Positions 36,406 through 46,046 of a stretch of DNA of 64,000 nucleotides are shown here, piece by piece. Position 1 is the first letter of the stretch. Each line of letters starts with the position of its first letter. The DNA comes from Desulforegula conservatrix Mb1Pa (lineage in GTDB: Bacteria > Desulfobacterota > Desulfobacteria > Desulfobacterales > Desulforegulaceae): contig NZ_AUEY01000017.1 in assembly GCF_000426225.1 (NCBI RefSeq), positions 1 to 64,000 of the forward strand. Direction: 5' to 3'. Below the pieces are notes generated by a model, which had not been told where the DNA came from, did no database searches, and saw only the letters and a program-made list of their open reading frames with translations. The position numbers and the translations under genes were made by a program.

Positions 36406-36606
36406 TCAGTATGCCTTTAAATTCAGATCAGGGGAAAACTCTTCTCCCTCAACTTCCTTGACCACGGCCTGCCCGGCAATTACACATACACCATTAAAAG
36501 TCAGCGTGGGCCCTCCATGCAGCTGCCATCCGTTATTCAGGGCTTCTGTTACTCTCATGCAAAATGTTACGTCGTCAGGACCAGTCAAAAACTTGTATAG
36601 CTTCAT
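36406..36606 (-). CDS. DUF1737 small protein
   Basis: 66 residues that fit the DUF1737 pattern over the whole length: KLYKFLTGPDDVTFCMRVTE, ALNNGWQLHGGPTLTF, and CVIAGQAVVKEVEG. The family is widespread and unstudied; no function can be given. It starts 4 bases after the proB stop and so is part of the proB-proA transcript. Confidence 0.88.
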   Translation of the reverse strand: MKLYKFLTGPDDVTFCMRVTEALNNGWQLHGGPTLTFNGVCVIAGQAVVKEVEGEEFSPDLNLKAY

Positions 36607-36610
36607 TAAA

Positions 36611-37744
36611 TCAATAATCCGTACCTGAAATGCTCATATTATCCCTGTGTATGACCTCGTCATAAGGCTTTTCGCCAAGAACATCCTCAATTGCCGTGGA
36701 CTTTAGGCCCATTATGCAACGAATATTAGAGGAGCTGTAATTTACAAGCCCGGTTCCGAGGACATTCCCGGATCTGTCAATTATTTCCACAGGAGCGCCA
36801 ACACCAAAATCGTTTATTACTTCAACAATACCGCTTGGAAGAAGACTCTTGCCATTGACCATCACGGCCTTCACAGCTCCGTCATCAAGAACTATTGTCC
36901 CTTTTGGCTTAACAGTGAATGCGATCCAGCTTTTCTTAGCACTTGGTTTAAGCTCGGAAGGTCTAAAATAAGTACCGCAATTCACGCCATTAAAAATATC
37001 CCTTAGTATACCCGACTGGGAACCTTTGGCTATGAGCATAGGTATACCTGACCCTGTTGCCTTTCTTGCTGCCTTGATCTTTGTGAGCATCCCGCCTGTA
37101 CCAATAGATGATCCTGCTCCTGAAGCCATATCTTCAAGTTCAGATGTCATTTTGTTTACTTCTGAAAGAAGGACTGCGTCATGATTTGTTCTTGGATCTT
37201 TATCATAAAGACCATCTATGTCAGTGAGGTTTATAAGAAGATCAGCGTCGACCATCATAGCGACAAGGGCTGAAAGGTTGTCATTGTCCCCTAGTTTAAT
37301 CTCATCAATGGAAACAGTATCATTTTCATTGATGACAGGGACTATCTTCCAGTCAAGGAGGGTATGAATTGTATTTCTGGCATTGAGGTAGCGCTTTCTG
37401 CTGTTCATGTCCTCGGCTGTCAGAAGAATCTGGGCAACTTTTTTGCCGTGGAGATCAAAGGCGTGCTCATATTCCATCATCAGAACAGCCTGACCTGCGG
37501 CAGCTGCGGCCTGGCGTTCAGGAATACTCGAAGGCTTCTTGGTGAGCCCTATTTTTCTCATGCCAGCGGAAACAGCGCCGGATGTGACCAGTACCACCTG
37601 AATTTCCTGGTCACAAAGCCAGCATAATTGAGCGCTTATGGATCGTACTACTTCAATATTAAGTCCTGACGGGCCTGTCAGAATATTGCTGCCCACCTTG
37701 ACAACAACCCGTCTGGCTTTTCTGATGGCTTCAGTCCTGCTCAT
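36611..37744 (-). CDS. proB: Glutamate 5-kinase with PUA domain
   Basis: 377 residues from this start. The amino-acid kinase domain (about 1-255: RRVVVKVGSNILTG, VTSGAVSAGMRKIGL, NENDTVSIDEIKLGDNDNLS, GTGGMLTKIKAARKAT) is followed by a C-terminal PUA domain (about 275-365). It phosphorylates glutamate, the proline-controlled first step of proline synthesis. The Met at 37744 overlaps the end of obgE by 14 bases and matches the family start; in-frame Mets up to 37759-37762 are closer to a GGAG and are possible alternatives. Confidence 0.94.
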   Translation of the reverse strand: MSRTEAIRKARRVVVKVGSNILTGPSGLNIEVVRSISAQLCWLCDQEIQVVLVTSGAVSAGMRKIGLTKKPSSIPERQAAAAAGQAVLMMEYEHAFDLHGKKVAQILLTAEDMNSRKRYLNARNTIHTLLDWKIVPVINENDTVSIDEIKLGDNDNLSALVAMMVDADLLINLTDIDGLYDKDPRTNHDAVLLSEVNKMTSELEDMASGAGSSIGTGGMLTKIKAARKATGSGIPMLIAKGSQSGILRDIFNGVNCGTYFRPSELKPSAKKSWIAFTVKPKGTIVLDDGAVKAVMVNGKSLLPSGIVEVINDFGVGAPVEIIDRSGNVLGTGLVNYSSSNIRCIMGLKSTAIEDVLGEKPYDEVIHRDNMSISGTDY

Positions 37745-38783
37745 CGTCGATGTAATCATCATTCTCCGGGTCATGCTTTGGCTTTTCCAGCGCGGTGTCA
37801 AAAACGATTTTACCAAGATGATTCTTCAGTTCTCTGACACCAAGTCCGGTTGCTGCGGAAATACAGAAAACAGGCTTGCCAAGGGCTTCTTCAAATAATT
37901 CAGCCGCAATTTCAGCGCCTGAAATATCCATTTTGTTCAGAACCACAATCTGTTCTTTTTCAGCGAGTTCCTCGCTGTACAGACCAAGCTCCCTGTTGAT
38001 GGCCTCATATCTTTCAAGCGGGGAATACGGATCAATTTCATAAGCATCTATGAGATGAACAAGAATCCTTGTCCGCTCAACATGCCTTAAAAACTTGATC
38101 CCAAGACCTACACCTGTGTGAGCGCCTTCGACAAGCCCGGGGATATCAGCGACTGCGTATGGTTCGCCCCAGTCCCAGGAGACTATTCCAATATTTGGAG
38201 TAAGAGTTGTGAATGGATAATCGGCAATTTTGGGTCGTGCAGATGAAATGGCACTTATCAGAGTTGATTTCCCTGCATTCGGAAACCCCACAATTCCTAC
38301 ATCTGCGATGGACTTTAGCTCCAGTTTTAAAACCAGCGTTTCGCCGGGTTCTCCTGGTTGGGCAAATCTTGGGGTCTGATGCGTGGAACTAGTAAAGAAT
38401 TTGTTTCCTTTACCACCGCGTCCGCCCTTTGCCACAATAAAGACTTCATCATGCTCTGTGAAATCATGGATCAGCTCGCCGGTTTCAGAATTATAGATCA
38501 TCGTGCCTACAGGAACTTCAAGAGTTATATTATCCCCGTTTGCACCGTTACACTGTGATCCTCGTCCGCCTTCACCATTTCTGGCGCTGTAGGTCTGCTG
38601 AAACCTAAAATGATACAGGGTGCGGCGCTGATTAGTTGCTTTGAATACAACATCACCGCCAACACCCCCGTCTCCGCCATCCGGTCCACCTTTGGGAACA
38701 TATTTCTCCCTGCGGAAGCTAACACATCCCCGCCCCCCATTACCGGACTCTACGGTAATCAGTGCTTCATCTACGAATTTCAC
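37731..38783 (-). CDS. obgE: Obg/CgtA GTPase
   Basis: 350 residues. The glycine-rich Obg fold ([20 protein letters not shown] onward, about 1-158) precedes a G domain with [11 protein letters not shown] (P loop), [16 protein letters not shown] (switch II), NKMD and SAATG. The C-terminal OCT domain is missing or reduced to a short acidic tail ([13 protein letters not shown]). It is an essential ribosome-assembly and stress GTPase. The start is GTG, overlapping the rpmA stop in a GTGA; its stop overlaps proB. Confidence 0.95.
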   Translation of the reverse strand: MKFVDEALITVESGNGGRGCVSFRREKYVPKGGPDGGDGGVGGDVVFKATNQRRTLYHFRFQQTYSARNGEGGRGSQCNGANGDNITLEVPVGTMIYNSETGELIHDFTEHDEVFIVAKGGRGGKGNKFFTSSTHQTPRFAQPGEPGETLVLKLELKSIADVGIVGFPNAGKSTLISAISSARPKIADYPFTTLTPNIGIVSWDWGEPYAVADIPGLVEGAHTGVGLGIKFLRHVERTRILVHLIDAYEIDPYSPLERYEAINRELGLYSEELAEKEQIVVLNKMDISGAEIAAELFEEALGKPVFCISAATGLGVRELKNHLGKIVFDTALEKPKHDPENDDYIDDEQD

Positions 38784-39034
38784 GCAGCATAAACACTAAC
38801 TTTTTTCCGGTCACGTCCATGGCGCTCATATTTTACAACGCCGTCAACAAGAGCGAAAAGGGTAAAATCCTTGCCAACTCCAACATTGTTTCCTGCGTGT
38901 ATTGATGAGCCAACCTGGCGAACCAGAATATTACCTGCAATCACAGACTCCCCGCCGTATTTTTTTACTCCGCGGCGCTGTCCGTTACTGTCGCGACCAT
39001 TGCGGGTACTCCCGCCTGCTTTTTTATGAGCCAT
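38780..39034 (-). CDS. rpmA: 50S ribosomal protein L27
   Basis: 84 residues: [20 protein letters not shown], then [19 protein letters not shown] and [15 protein letters not shown]. The N-terminus starts directly with the functional AHKKAGGS extension, with no cleavable leader as seen in Firmicutes. It reaches into the peptidyl-transferase centre. GGAGG precedes the ATG; it overlaps obgE by 4 bases. Confidence 0.97.
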   Translation of the reverse strand: MAHKKAGGSTRNGRDSNGQRRGVKKYGGESVIAGNILVRQVGSSIHAGNNVGVGKDFTLFALVDGVVKYERHGRDRKKVSVYAA

Positions 39035-39069
39035 TTTTTAAAACCTCCGTGGAGCTTAATCTCTAAATA

Positions 39070-39381
39070 TTAAGCTTCAATGCTGTCAATCTTTACAACC
39101 GAATACGGCTGACGATGTCCTTGTGATTTTCTGCTGTGCTTGCGTCTGCGGAATCTGAAAATAAGAATTTTCTTTTCTCTTGCCTGCTTAAGAATGGTAC
39201 CGCGAACAGTCACATTAGCGAGCACAGGAGTTCCGAGTGACAGATTGTCTCCGTCTGCAAAAAGCAGAACTTCGCTGAAATTTACTGGCGCACCTTCTTC
39301 TCCGTCGAGTTTTTCGACTTCAATAACTCCGCCAGGCTGAACTTTGTATTGTTTTCCACCTGTTTTAATAACCGCGTACAT
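39070..39381 (-). CDS. rplU: 50S ribosomal protein L21
   Basis: 103 residues: MYAVIKTGGKQYKVQPGGVI at the start and KKILIFRFRRRKHSRKSQGH near the end, the L21 signature. It binds 23S rRNA and is the first gene of the rplU-rpmA-obgE-proB-proA-nadD-rsfS-gpmI unit. Confidence 0.97.
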   Translation of the reverse strand: MYAVIKTGGKQYKVQPGGVIEVEKLDGEEGAPVNFSEVLLFADGDNLSLGTPVLANVTVRGTILKQAREKKILIFRFRRRKHSRKSQGHRQPYSVVKIDSIEA

Positions 39382-39444
39382 AAACTCTCCTATATATTAT
39401 GACTGCCGGACAGATCACTCCGACTTTACAAGAAAAACTTGAGA

Positions 39445-39472
39445 AGTTTATTATTTCAATTTTTTTTGTCAA
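39445..39472 (-). promoter_or_regulatory. Promoter upstream of rplU
   Basis: On the minus strand TTGACA (39472-39467), 16-base spacer, TAAACT (39450-39445), in an A/T-rich stretch. A 5' leader of about 55-60 bases would precede rplU. Confidence 0.5.
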
Positions 39473-39483
39473 GTAATTTCTGT

Positions 39484-39942
39484 TTAGTCTTCAACGACCA
39501 TGGTTCCGGCCATTTTATCGCCAAGTCTTATTCCCTGTGGATCGGTGAACATATTGTATATTTCGTATGCAGCAAGCACAACACCGGCGATCCCAAGCAA
39601 AAAAGCAACTATCCATCCAAGAAGAGGTATTATCATGAATGCCATACCGAGTGGTCCCATGGCAAATACCCAGTTTCTTTTTATCGAATCGATGTATTCG
39701 ATTTTTGTGCCGGGTGCTCCCTGCTTGACAACGGAAAGCTTCATTACTTTCCTGCCAACGCTCTTATAACCCAGAGCTTCAACAGGAAGAGCATCCCTGA
39801 TCAAAAGATACCCTGCTCCCACGAGACCGCCAATAAAAGGGATAACTCCTACAACACAAGCAAGAAGCATATCAATAACAACAGCAATTATTCTTTTTAC
39901 CGGATCAGCCTTTGTAAAAACGACCTGTGCATCTGCAGACAT
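39484..39942 (-). CDS. RDD-family membrane protein
   Basis: 152 residues with an RDD-like domain: VKRIIAVVIDMLLACVVGVI (first helix with the Arg and Asp), a second helix near IRDALPVEALGYKSVGRKVM, and a further hydrophobic pair (FAMGPLGMAFMIIPLLGWIV). The family holds small integral membrane proteins, in some cases linked to ion transport, mostly unassigned. AAAGGAGA precedes the ATG. Confidence 0.8.
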   Translation of the reverse strand: MSADAQVVFTKADPVKRIIAVVIDMLLACVVGVIPFIGGLVGAGYLLIRDALPVEALGYKSVGRKVMKLSVVKQGAPGTKIEYIDSIKRNWVFAMGPLGMAFMIIPLLGWIVAFLLGIAGVVLAAYEIYNMFTDPQGIRLGDKMAGTMVVED

Positions 39943-40016
39943 AATATCTCCTTTATTTCAAGATGTTACTGTTTTTTTGAAGACAGCTTTTAAATAGCCC
40001 GTTGGTTTGCCGAATA

Positions 40017-40631
40017 CTACATTCTCCCGGTATCATGATTGGGGAATCCGAGATGCCTCGAAATTGCCTTTGAATACTCGGCTTTAAGCGCATTGGCCCT
40101 TGTTTTGTATTTCATGATCATCATAGAAAGCCCTATAAAAAAGACGATCAATGAAACACAGGCACAGAAATAGACAAATGCTTCTATGGACAAAGATCCG
40201 TACACGCCCATATCAGAAAAGCCCAGAATAAGCATGAAAATTACAAATCCTGTGGCTGCCAGACACCACAGCAAAATTTTTCTTTTTCCAGGAAAACCAT
40301 AGGGCCATATAATTCTCTTAATTCTGGCGGCCCTGTCTTCCTCGATCCGGTCGCATCTTTTTTTAAGTTCGGTTCCGAATCCAAGAACAAAAGTTACGAG
40401 AACCGGAATAAGAAAAGCCGCAAGAAAATACGCCTTCCAATGGAAAGGTATATTTTCATTTGAAATCATTTCCGGGCTGGCTTCTTCGACCTGAAAGATC
40501 CAGAAAAGCAGAAAGGTCAGAATCTCTGCTATACCTATAATCACAAGATATTGCATGAAAAGACTTCTGATCTTCTCTTTTTTTATATCTTCCGGATCTG
40601 TGAGCCAGATTTTTCTGAACTTTTCTCGCAT
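40017..40631 (-). CDS. Four-helix membrane protein, unknown
   Basis: 204 residues from the Met at 40631 (an earlier TTG at 40679 lies in R1 sequence). Four hydrophobic segments: YLVIIGIAEILTFLLFWIF, YFLAAFLIPVLVTFVLGF, ILLWCLAATGFVIFMLILGF and FVYFCACVSLIVFFIGLSMM, with basic cytoplasmic stretches between. I recognise no family. Its 5' end abuts an R1 repeat and it lies 75 bases upstream of the RDD gene. Confidence 0.65.
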   Translation of the reverse strand: MREKFRKIWLTDPEDIKKEKIRSLFMQYLVIIGIAEILTFLLFWIFQVEEASPEMISNENIPFHWKAYFLAAFLIPVLVTFVLGFGTELKKRCDRIEEDRAARIKRIIWPYGFPGKRKILLWCLAATGFVIFMLILGFSDMGVYGSLSIEAFVYFCACVSLIVFFIGLSMMIMKYKTRANALKAEYSKAISRHLGFPNHDTGRM

Positions 40632-40664
40632 ATTTTCACTGACATAATTATGAAATTTGATTGT

Positions 40665-40788
40665 CCCGCAAAAAGTCAAAAAAGCGTCGGTGTCATATCA
40701 GACTTGATCCGATATCCTGTGTTTTCAACTACTTTTGGATCCGGCCTGCGCCGTAATGACGGGAACCGGACTTTTTACGGCCTTGTCA
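40665..40788. repeat. Dispersed repeat R1, copy 6
   Basis: CCGCAAAAAGTC at the left, TCAGACTTGATCCGATATCC, CGCCGTAATGACGGGAACC and GGACTTTTTACGGCC at the right. It lies in the gap between the membrane protein and the qmoC terminator; the remaining bases (about 40790-40920) are AT-rich with no gene. Confidence 0.85.
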
Positions 40789-40924
40789 AATTTGGTTTTC
40801 ACTAAAATTGATCGGTATCTGCTTTTTATGACAAATAACTGATCAAGTCAATCCAATGAATATCAATCAAAATAAAATGATACAAAACCAAATATATAGA
40901 TATAAATCCACTTCATATAAAACA

Positions 40925-40948
40925 CAGGGGAGGCCTAAGCCTCCCCTG
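40925..40948 (-). terminator. Terminator of the apr-qmo operon
   Basis: CAGGGGAGGC (40925-40934) and GCCTCCCCTG (40939-40948), a perfect 10-bp GC-rich stem with a CTAA loop. On the minus strand it is followed by TGTTTTATATG. It lies 26 bases after the qmoC stop. Confidence 0.9.
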
Positions 40949-40973
40949 CTTCAAACTTCATTTTTAACAGATA

Positions 40974-42116
40974 CTATTTTCTGCCTGTATAATCCGCATA
41001 AGCAAGAGCAACTGTTCTGTAAACCATGTGCGCCATCTTTGAGAATGGCAGGTAAGCAAACAGATGGAATATGAAAATCAGGTGAATATAGTACATGAAA
41101 TATGTCAGATACTCTGCGCCTGCAAGCCTGGTCATCTGGGTAAGCATGCCAGTCAGACCAAGTCCAAGTACAAGACCGATAATATACCAGTCTTTGTAGC
41201 TGCTTCCCTGATCTTTCTTTGTCAGACGGTTCTTAAGCATCATGATGCCACCAAGAACGAGCATGACGCCTGAGATGTTCGCGAGCCATTTAACAGGGTT
41301 GAGCTGTGAATATGGCCCAGGAATCTGGAACACATAGAGAACAACAAAAAAGATGTTGGTTACTATGAAAAGCCCGATAAAAGCATAAAGAACCATCATA
41401 TGAGCAGTCGAACGATCCTTGTTTTCTCCGCACTCAGTGAACTTCTGATGTTTACCTATCATCGGAATCACATTGATAAGAGACTTAATGAACTCTTTGG
41501 GATCAATCTTTTCTTTTGTGGTTTTGCCTTCAGCAAGAGCATTCTTGTGAATATCTACAATAAAGCGCTTCAGGCCAAGCCCGAATATTACTACCGCCCA
41601 GCCTGCAAGAGGGACGAATACGGCATCAACCATCCATGTGGAGATGAAATCCGCATGCGCAATCAATCCTGGCTCATGATGATGCTTGAGTGCAGGGAAA
41701 ATCTGGGTAATTATAAAAGTCAATATGAATACAAGCGCCGGTATAGCGGTGAGCTTCATAAGTTTCTTGGGATCATTTATCCATTTTCCAAGAAACTTGG
41801 GAGCCGCATATTCCGCGATAGCCATTGAGCGAACAGCGCCAAGCACATCACCCGGCTTTGCTCCTCTCGGGCAAAGCGCAGAGCAGTCTCCGCACTGATG
41901 ACACAGCCAAATATCAGCATTTCCTATGAGCTTGTCCTTAAGACCCCATGATGCCGCTATCATTTCCTTTCTTGGGAAAGGCTTATTTTCAGGCGCAATA
42001 GGACATGCAACTGAGCATGTGGCGCACTGGAAACACTTTTTGAGGGTATCTCCGCCAAGCCCGATAATGTCATTGACAAATCCTACATCAGGCTCAACAA
42101 GGTATTTTTCCGCCAT
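40974..42116 (-). CDS. qmoC: Quinone-interacting membrane-bound oxidoreductase, subunit C
   Basis: 380 residues. The N-terminal HdrC-like domain has two 4Fe-4S motifs (CFQCATCSVACPIAPE and CHQCGDCSALCPRG), and the rest is a six-helix cytochrome-b-like membrane domain with His residues for two haems. It anchors QmoABC in the inner membrane and takes electrons from menaquinol. An in-frame ATG at 42137 is upstream of AGGGAGG; the ATG at 42116, 8 bases after that site, is the likely start. Confidence 0.95.
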   Translation of the reverse strand: MAEKYLVEPDVGFVNDIIGLGGDTLKKCFQCATCSVACPIAPENKPFPRKEMIAASWGLKDKLIGNADIWLCHQCGDCSALCPRGAKPGDVLGAVRSMAIAEYAAPKFLGKWINDPKKLMKLTAIPALVFILTFIITQIFPALKHHHEPGLIAHADFISTWMVDAVFVPLAGWAVVIFGLGLKRFIVDIHKNALAEGKTTKEKIDPKEFIKSLINVIPMIGKHQKFTECGENKDRSTAHMMVLYAFIGLFIVTNIFFVVLYVFQIPGPYSQLNPVKWLANISGVMLVLGGIMMLKNRLTKKDQGSSYKDWYIIGLVLGLGLTGMLTQMTRLAGAEYLTYFMYYIHLIFIFHLFAYLPFSKMAHMVYRTVALAYADYTGRK

Positions 42117-42159
42117 TTGGAAAACCTCCCTAAACATCGGTGTATTTGTTTAATTCAAA

Positions 42160-44499
42160 CTAGAAACCCTTGAATGGGTTCGGTCCAAGAGCTTCAATCT
42201 GTGCAACAAAGTCATTGATCAGCTTAGGTGCCTTTTCGAACTCATCGATGGCAACTTCAAACTGTGCAACACGCTCGTTTTCAAGACCGAGGCTCAGAAG
42301 GGTGTCGCCCATTTTGCTTGAACGTACACTCATGAGCTCGCTGCCTTTTACGAAATGGCACTGGTAATCATCACCATGCTTGCAGCCCATCAGGAACACG
42401 CCGTCCATACCCTGGGAAAGAGCATCCTTGATCCATACGACATTGACTGAACCAAGACAACGGACAGGTACGATACGAACATCAGCTGCAAAGTTTATGC
42501 GGTTCATTGCTGCAATGTCGAGTGCAGGAAGCGCATCATTTTCGCAGACAAGACCAAGAATACGCATTGGAACCGGATCATAATCATAATCTGTCGGAAC
42601 CCAGATGTTCTTGATCATTGAACCGATGCTGTCGATATTGTAGTCAGCAAAACCGATGATACGCTCAGGGCATGCACCCATACATGTACCGCAACGACGG
42701 CAGCGTGTAGGATTAGGCTTAGGAGTACCCTTTGCATCGTCATCAAGTGCGCCGAAAGGACATTCTTCTGTACAGCGTTTGCACTGGGTGCATCTCTGGA
42801 AGAAGAAATCAGGATAGGTCATATCGCCTGAACGAGGATGAACTGCAACACCCTTGTTTGATGACTCAAGGCACTGAATAGCCTTAAGAGCAGCACCAGC
42901 CGCATCTTCCATTGACTCTTCGATTGTCATGGAGCGACGAACTGCGCCTGCTGCGTAAATACCGGTACGCTGGGTTTCATAAGGGAAGCATATGAAGTTT
43001 GAATCTGCGTATCCGTCAAAAATTGCATTATCACGGAATCCAGGTCCCTGGCGATAAGCGAGGTTAATGACCGGATCATCGACAGTCGCTGGAACCATAC
43101 CAGCGGCAAGAACAACGAGGTCAGCCTTAATCTGGATGTTTTCGCCGAGAAGAGTGTTTTTTACATTAACAAGAAGATTGCTGCCTGATTCTTCAACAGC
43201 CGCAACCTCACCCTTGGTCATGAATACTCCGGGATCCTGCTGCATGCTCTTGTAGAAATTTTCCATGAAACCAGGGGTCTTCATGTGCTGATAAATAATG
43301 TAAGCCTTTCCGTCTTCTTCGTAGTCTGCTCTTACATATTTAGCCTGCTTGAGAGCAACCATACTGGTTACACTTCCGCAGTAAGGGAAGTCATTGTCAG
43401 CGCCGTCTTTTCCTGGGCTCTGAACAAATACAACACTCTTTGCAGGTTTCTTATCAGATGGTCTCACCACTCTGCCCTTGGCAGCCATTTCTTCAAACTG
43501 GGCATTGGTGATTACGTTTGCATTACCGAGTCCAAGATGGGCATAAGCTTCACCTTCGAGCTTGGCAGGGCTGAAACCGGCTGCAAGAATAACTGATCCA
43601 AAAAGTTCGCCATTGGGATCGAGGGTAAGAACATCAGCTCTTCCTTCGTTCATTTCAGCATAAATTGCCTGGATCTTTTCAGCTTCAACAGGCTTGCCGT
43701 TTGCGTCAACCTTCATTTCAGGCGGAACTGGAAGCGGGCAGTCGAATTCTATCTTCTCGCCGGGTTTTTTGAAGGTTACTGTGAACTCGCCGGGCATGCC
43801 AGCGATACGTGCAATCACAGTACCTGTCTTGACTTCAATATTAGGATGCTTTGCCACGTCATCGATGAGAGCCGCAGCAATAGGATTTTCCATTGCTTCA
43901 AATGGAAGAGCGGTCGGAGTCTGCTTGCGGAGAACAGATGCCCATCCGCCGAGCTTGTCAGTCTTTTCAACGATAGTTACCTGATATCCGGTTCTGGCCG
44001 CATCAAGAGCTGCGCTCATGCCGGTTACGCCACCGCCGATAACAAGAATCTTCTTGGAAAATCTTTCTGTTTTGAAAGGCTCAGGAAGCTTGATCTTCTC
44101 GAGACGGACAAGACCCATCTTGAGATAATCGTTTGCCATAAGCTGAACCTTGTCTTCGAAAGCTGCATCATCCTTCTGCTCTGGTGTAGGAGCAGGAAAC
44201 TGATCTCTAGAGTGGGTCCAGACGACGCCTTCACGGAGATTGACGCGGTCAATTACGCAACCTTCAAATTTGAATACGTCGAAGTTCACCCTTCTTGAGC
44301 ATGCGGCTATTGCAAGAGCGTTAATGCCGTTTTCCGCAATATCCTTATTTATAAGAGCAATACCTTCCTCGCCGCAAAGGCAGGGATGTGTCTTGAATTC
44401 AGCACGCTGGTCTGATGCCACAGCTGCAAGCTTGTCCATATCGAGGGATTCGCCTATTCCGCAGCCTGTGCAGATATATGCACCGTATTTTTTACTCAT
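42160..44499 (-). CDS. qmoB: Quinone-interacting membrane-bound oxidoreductase, subunit B
   Basis: 779 residues. HdrA-like flavoprotein: an N-terminal Cys motif (YICTGCGIGES), FAD fold with GGGVTGMSAALDAARTGYQV, two 4Fe-4S motifs (CTQCKRCTEECPFGALDD and CRRCGTCMGACPERI), then a C-terminal MvhD-like delta domain (RCLGSVNVVWIKDAL, MGCKHGDDYQCHF) expected to hold a 2Fe-2S. This HdrA-MvhD fusion is characteristic of QmoB. It passes electrons within the complex toward AprBA; a role in electron confurcation has been proposed for Qmo. It starts 14 bases after qmoA with GGAGGAGG. Confidence 0.96.
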   Translation of the reverse strand: MSKKYGAYICTGCGIGESLDMDKLAAVASDQRAEFKTHPCLCGEEGIALINKDIAENGINALAIAACSRRVNFDVFKFEGCVIDRVNLREGVVWTHSRDQFPAPTPEQKDDAAFEDKVQLMANDYLKMGLVRLEKIKLPEPFKTERFSKKILVIGGGVTGMSAALDAARTGYQVTIVEKTDKLGGWASVLRKQTPTALPFEAMENPIAAALIDDVAKHPNIEVKTGTVIARIAGMPGEFTVTFKKPGEKIEFDCPLPVPPEMKVDANGKPVEAEKIQAIYAEMNEGRADVLTLDPNGELFGSVILAAGFSPAKLEGEAYAHLGLGNANVITNAQFEEMAAKGRVVRPSDKKPAKSVVFVQSPGKDGADNDFPYCGSVTSMVALKQAKYVRADYEEDGKAYIIYQHMKTPGFMENFYKSMQQDPGVFMTKGEVAAVEESGSNLLVNVKNTLLGENIQIKADLVVLAAGMVPATVDDPVINLAYRQGPGFRDNAIFDGYADSNFICFPYETQRTGIYAAGAVRRSMTIEESMEDAAGAALKAIQCLESSNKGVAVHPRSGDMTYPDFFFQRCTQCKRCTEECPFGALDDDAKGTPKPNPTRCRRCGTCMGACPERIIGFADYNIDSIGSMIKNIWVPTDYDYDPVPMRILGLVCENDALPALDIAAMNRINFAADVRIVPVRCLGSVNVVWIKDALSQGMDGVFLMGCKHGDDYQCHFVKGSELMSVRSSKMGDTLLSLGLENERVAQFEVAIDEFEKAPKLINDFVAQIEALGPNPFKGF

Positions 44500-44513
44500 G
44501 GAAAAACCTCCTC

Positions 44514-45791
44514 CTACCTTCTAACCAGGGTTTGAATCGCCTTGAGGGCAATACCGGTTGCGTTCTGGGTGCAGGAAACAACATCAGCAGGCTTGTTGGC
44601 GCAACCACATGCAAACATTCCGCCTTTAACGAAGTCGTTGATTATGAAGCCGTTTTCATCAAGCTTCAGATCCGCTTTTGGCATATTATCAGAGTAAGCT
44701 GGCTGCATACCGGTGGCGAGAACCGCCATATCTACTGTGTTCCATTTCTTTTCGCCTGTAACCGCGTCTTCAGCAAGCACCTTGATATTACCATTTACGT
44801 CTTCATCAACTTCTGCAACTTTGCCCTTTATGAAGAATACATTCTTATCTTCTTTAAGCTTGTTGTAGAATTTTTCGTAACGGTATCCTGGGGTACGGAG
44901 GTCTATATAATAGATATAGATTTTTGCTTCAGGATTCTGCTCGCGGATATATGTAGCATGCTTGAGAGAAGCCATGCAGCAGATATATGAGCAGTATGGA
45001 AGATGATTTTCGTCTCTTGATCCGGCGCACTGAACAAAAGCTATGCTCTGGGGAGCTTTGGAATCTGACGGACGCTGAATCTTTCCAGCTGTCGGACCAT
45101 TTGAAGAAGCAAGTCTCTCAAGCATCATGTTGGTTATGATGTTCTCATAACGCCCAAAGCCCAAGTTGTCTATTCTTGCAGCATCATATGGCTTCCAGCC
45201 TGTTGCCCAGACAACTGCGCCTACTTTCAGTGTGAAGGACTTTGGCTCTTCGTCAAAGTTTACCGCATCACCGCAGACTTCCTTGATCTTGTTGGCGTCA
45301 GAGGTTCCGATGATGTCAGGGTCAACAACATACTGGCTTGGGAAAGCCATATTGCTGGCCATGTAAAGCCCCTTGCGAGTGTCCATTCCAAAGTTGAAAT
45401 CATTCGGAAGCTCTGTTTCAAGAGCCTGCGCTGCTTCGAGGAATTTTACATTCGCTCTTTCACTCACATATTTCGGCTTTACAGTCACAGTTACGCTGTA
45501 ATCGCCTGGCTTTCCATCCACGCTGTCAACTTCTGCGAGGGTGAATACCTTGATGTTGGGGTTGTCCTTGATCCTGCGATAGTTAATTTCAAGACCGCAG
45601 GAAGGCGGACACAGCTTAGGGAAATATTTGTTTAGCTGGGAAACTCTTCCGCCGAGGGATGCTTCCTTTTCCACCAGGAAAACCTCATACCCGACTTCAG
45701 CAGCTTCGATGGCGGCGGTAAGGCCGCTGATTCCGCCACCTACAACCAAAATACTTCCGCTCACCGGGGTGCTATTGATTGCTTGTGTCAT
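44514..45791 (-). CDS. qmoA: Quinone-interacting membrane-bound oxidoreductase, subunit A
   Basis: 425 residues, HdrA-like soluble flavoprotein. ILVVGGGISGLTAAIEAAEV is the FAD-binding fold, followed by CPPSCGLEINY, and CAGSRDENHLPYCSYICCMA carries a Cys-rich stretch typical of HdrA. It has no MvhD domain and no separate ferredoxin insert, as expected for QmoA. First qmo gene, 255 bases after aprA, with a terminator-like hairpin in between. Confidence 0.95.
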   Translation of the reverse strand: MTQAINSTPVSGSILVVGGGISGLTAAIEAAEVGYEVFLVEKEASLGGRVSQLNKYFPKLCPPSCGLEINYRRIKDNPNIKVFTLAEVDSVDGKPGDYSVTVTVKPKYVSERANVKFLEAAQALETELPNDFNFGMDTRKGLYMASNMAFPSQYVVDPDIIGTSDANKIKEVCGDAVNFDEEPKSFTLKVGAVVWATGWKPYDAARIDNLGFGRYENIITNMMLERLASSNGPTAGKIQRPSDSKAPQSIAFVQCAGSRDENHLPYCSYICCMASLKHATYIREQNPEAKIYIYYIDLRTPGYRYEKFYNKLKEDKNVFFIKGKVAEVDEDVNGNIKVLAEDAVTGEKKWNTVDMAVLATGMQPAYSDNMPKADLKLDENGFIINDFVKGGMFACGCANKPADVVSCTQNATGIALKAIQTLVRR

Positions 45792-45983
45792 CCTAAAAAT
45801 CTCCGTGAATTAAAGTTTTCAATCATTTCACGTAAATTACGCAAAACCGTAAACTTGCCGGCAAAGGACAAAAAGCCCTGTGCCCTGATTCATAAAGGCT
45901 TTAACGGTTTTAAGACCCCAAAGCCCTTAAAAACAAGGACACACGGCAAATATTTAAAAGCCGGTGTGCTCATCTATGAAAAA

Positions 45984-46015
45984 CCTCCAGACGCCTTCTA
46001 ACTGGCGCCTGGAGG
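45984..46015 (-). terminator. Hairpin between aprA and qmoA (partial terminator)
   Basis: CCTCCAG-A-CGCC (45984-45995) pairs with GGCG-C-CTGGAGG (46004-46015); on the minus strand GGAGG is followed by TTTTTCATAG. It lies 31 bases after the aprA stop, inside the apr-qmo unit, so it probably lowers qmo transcript levels relative to aprBA. Confidence 0.8.
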
Positions 46016-46046
46016 CAATTCAATTCATATCTCTAACCGGGCAGAA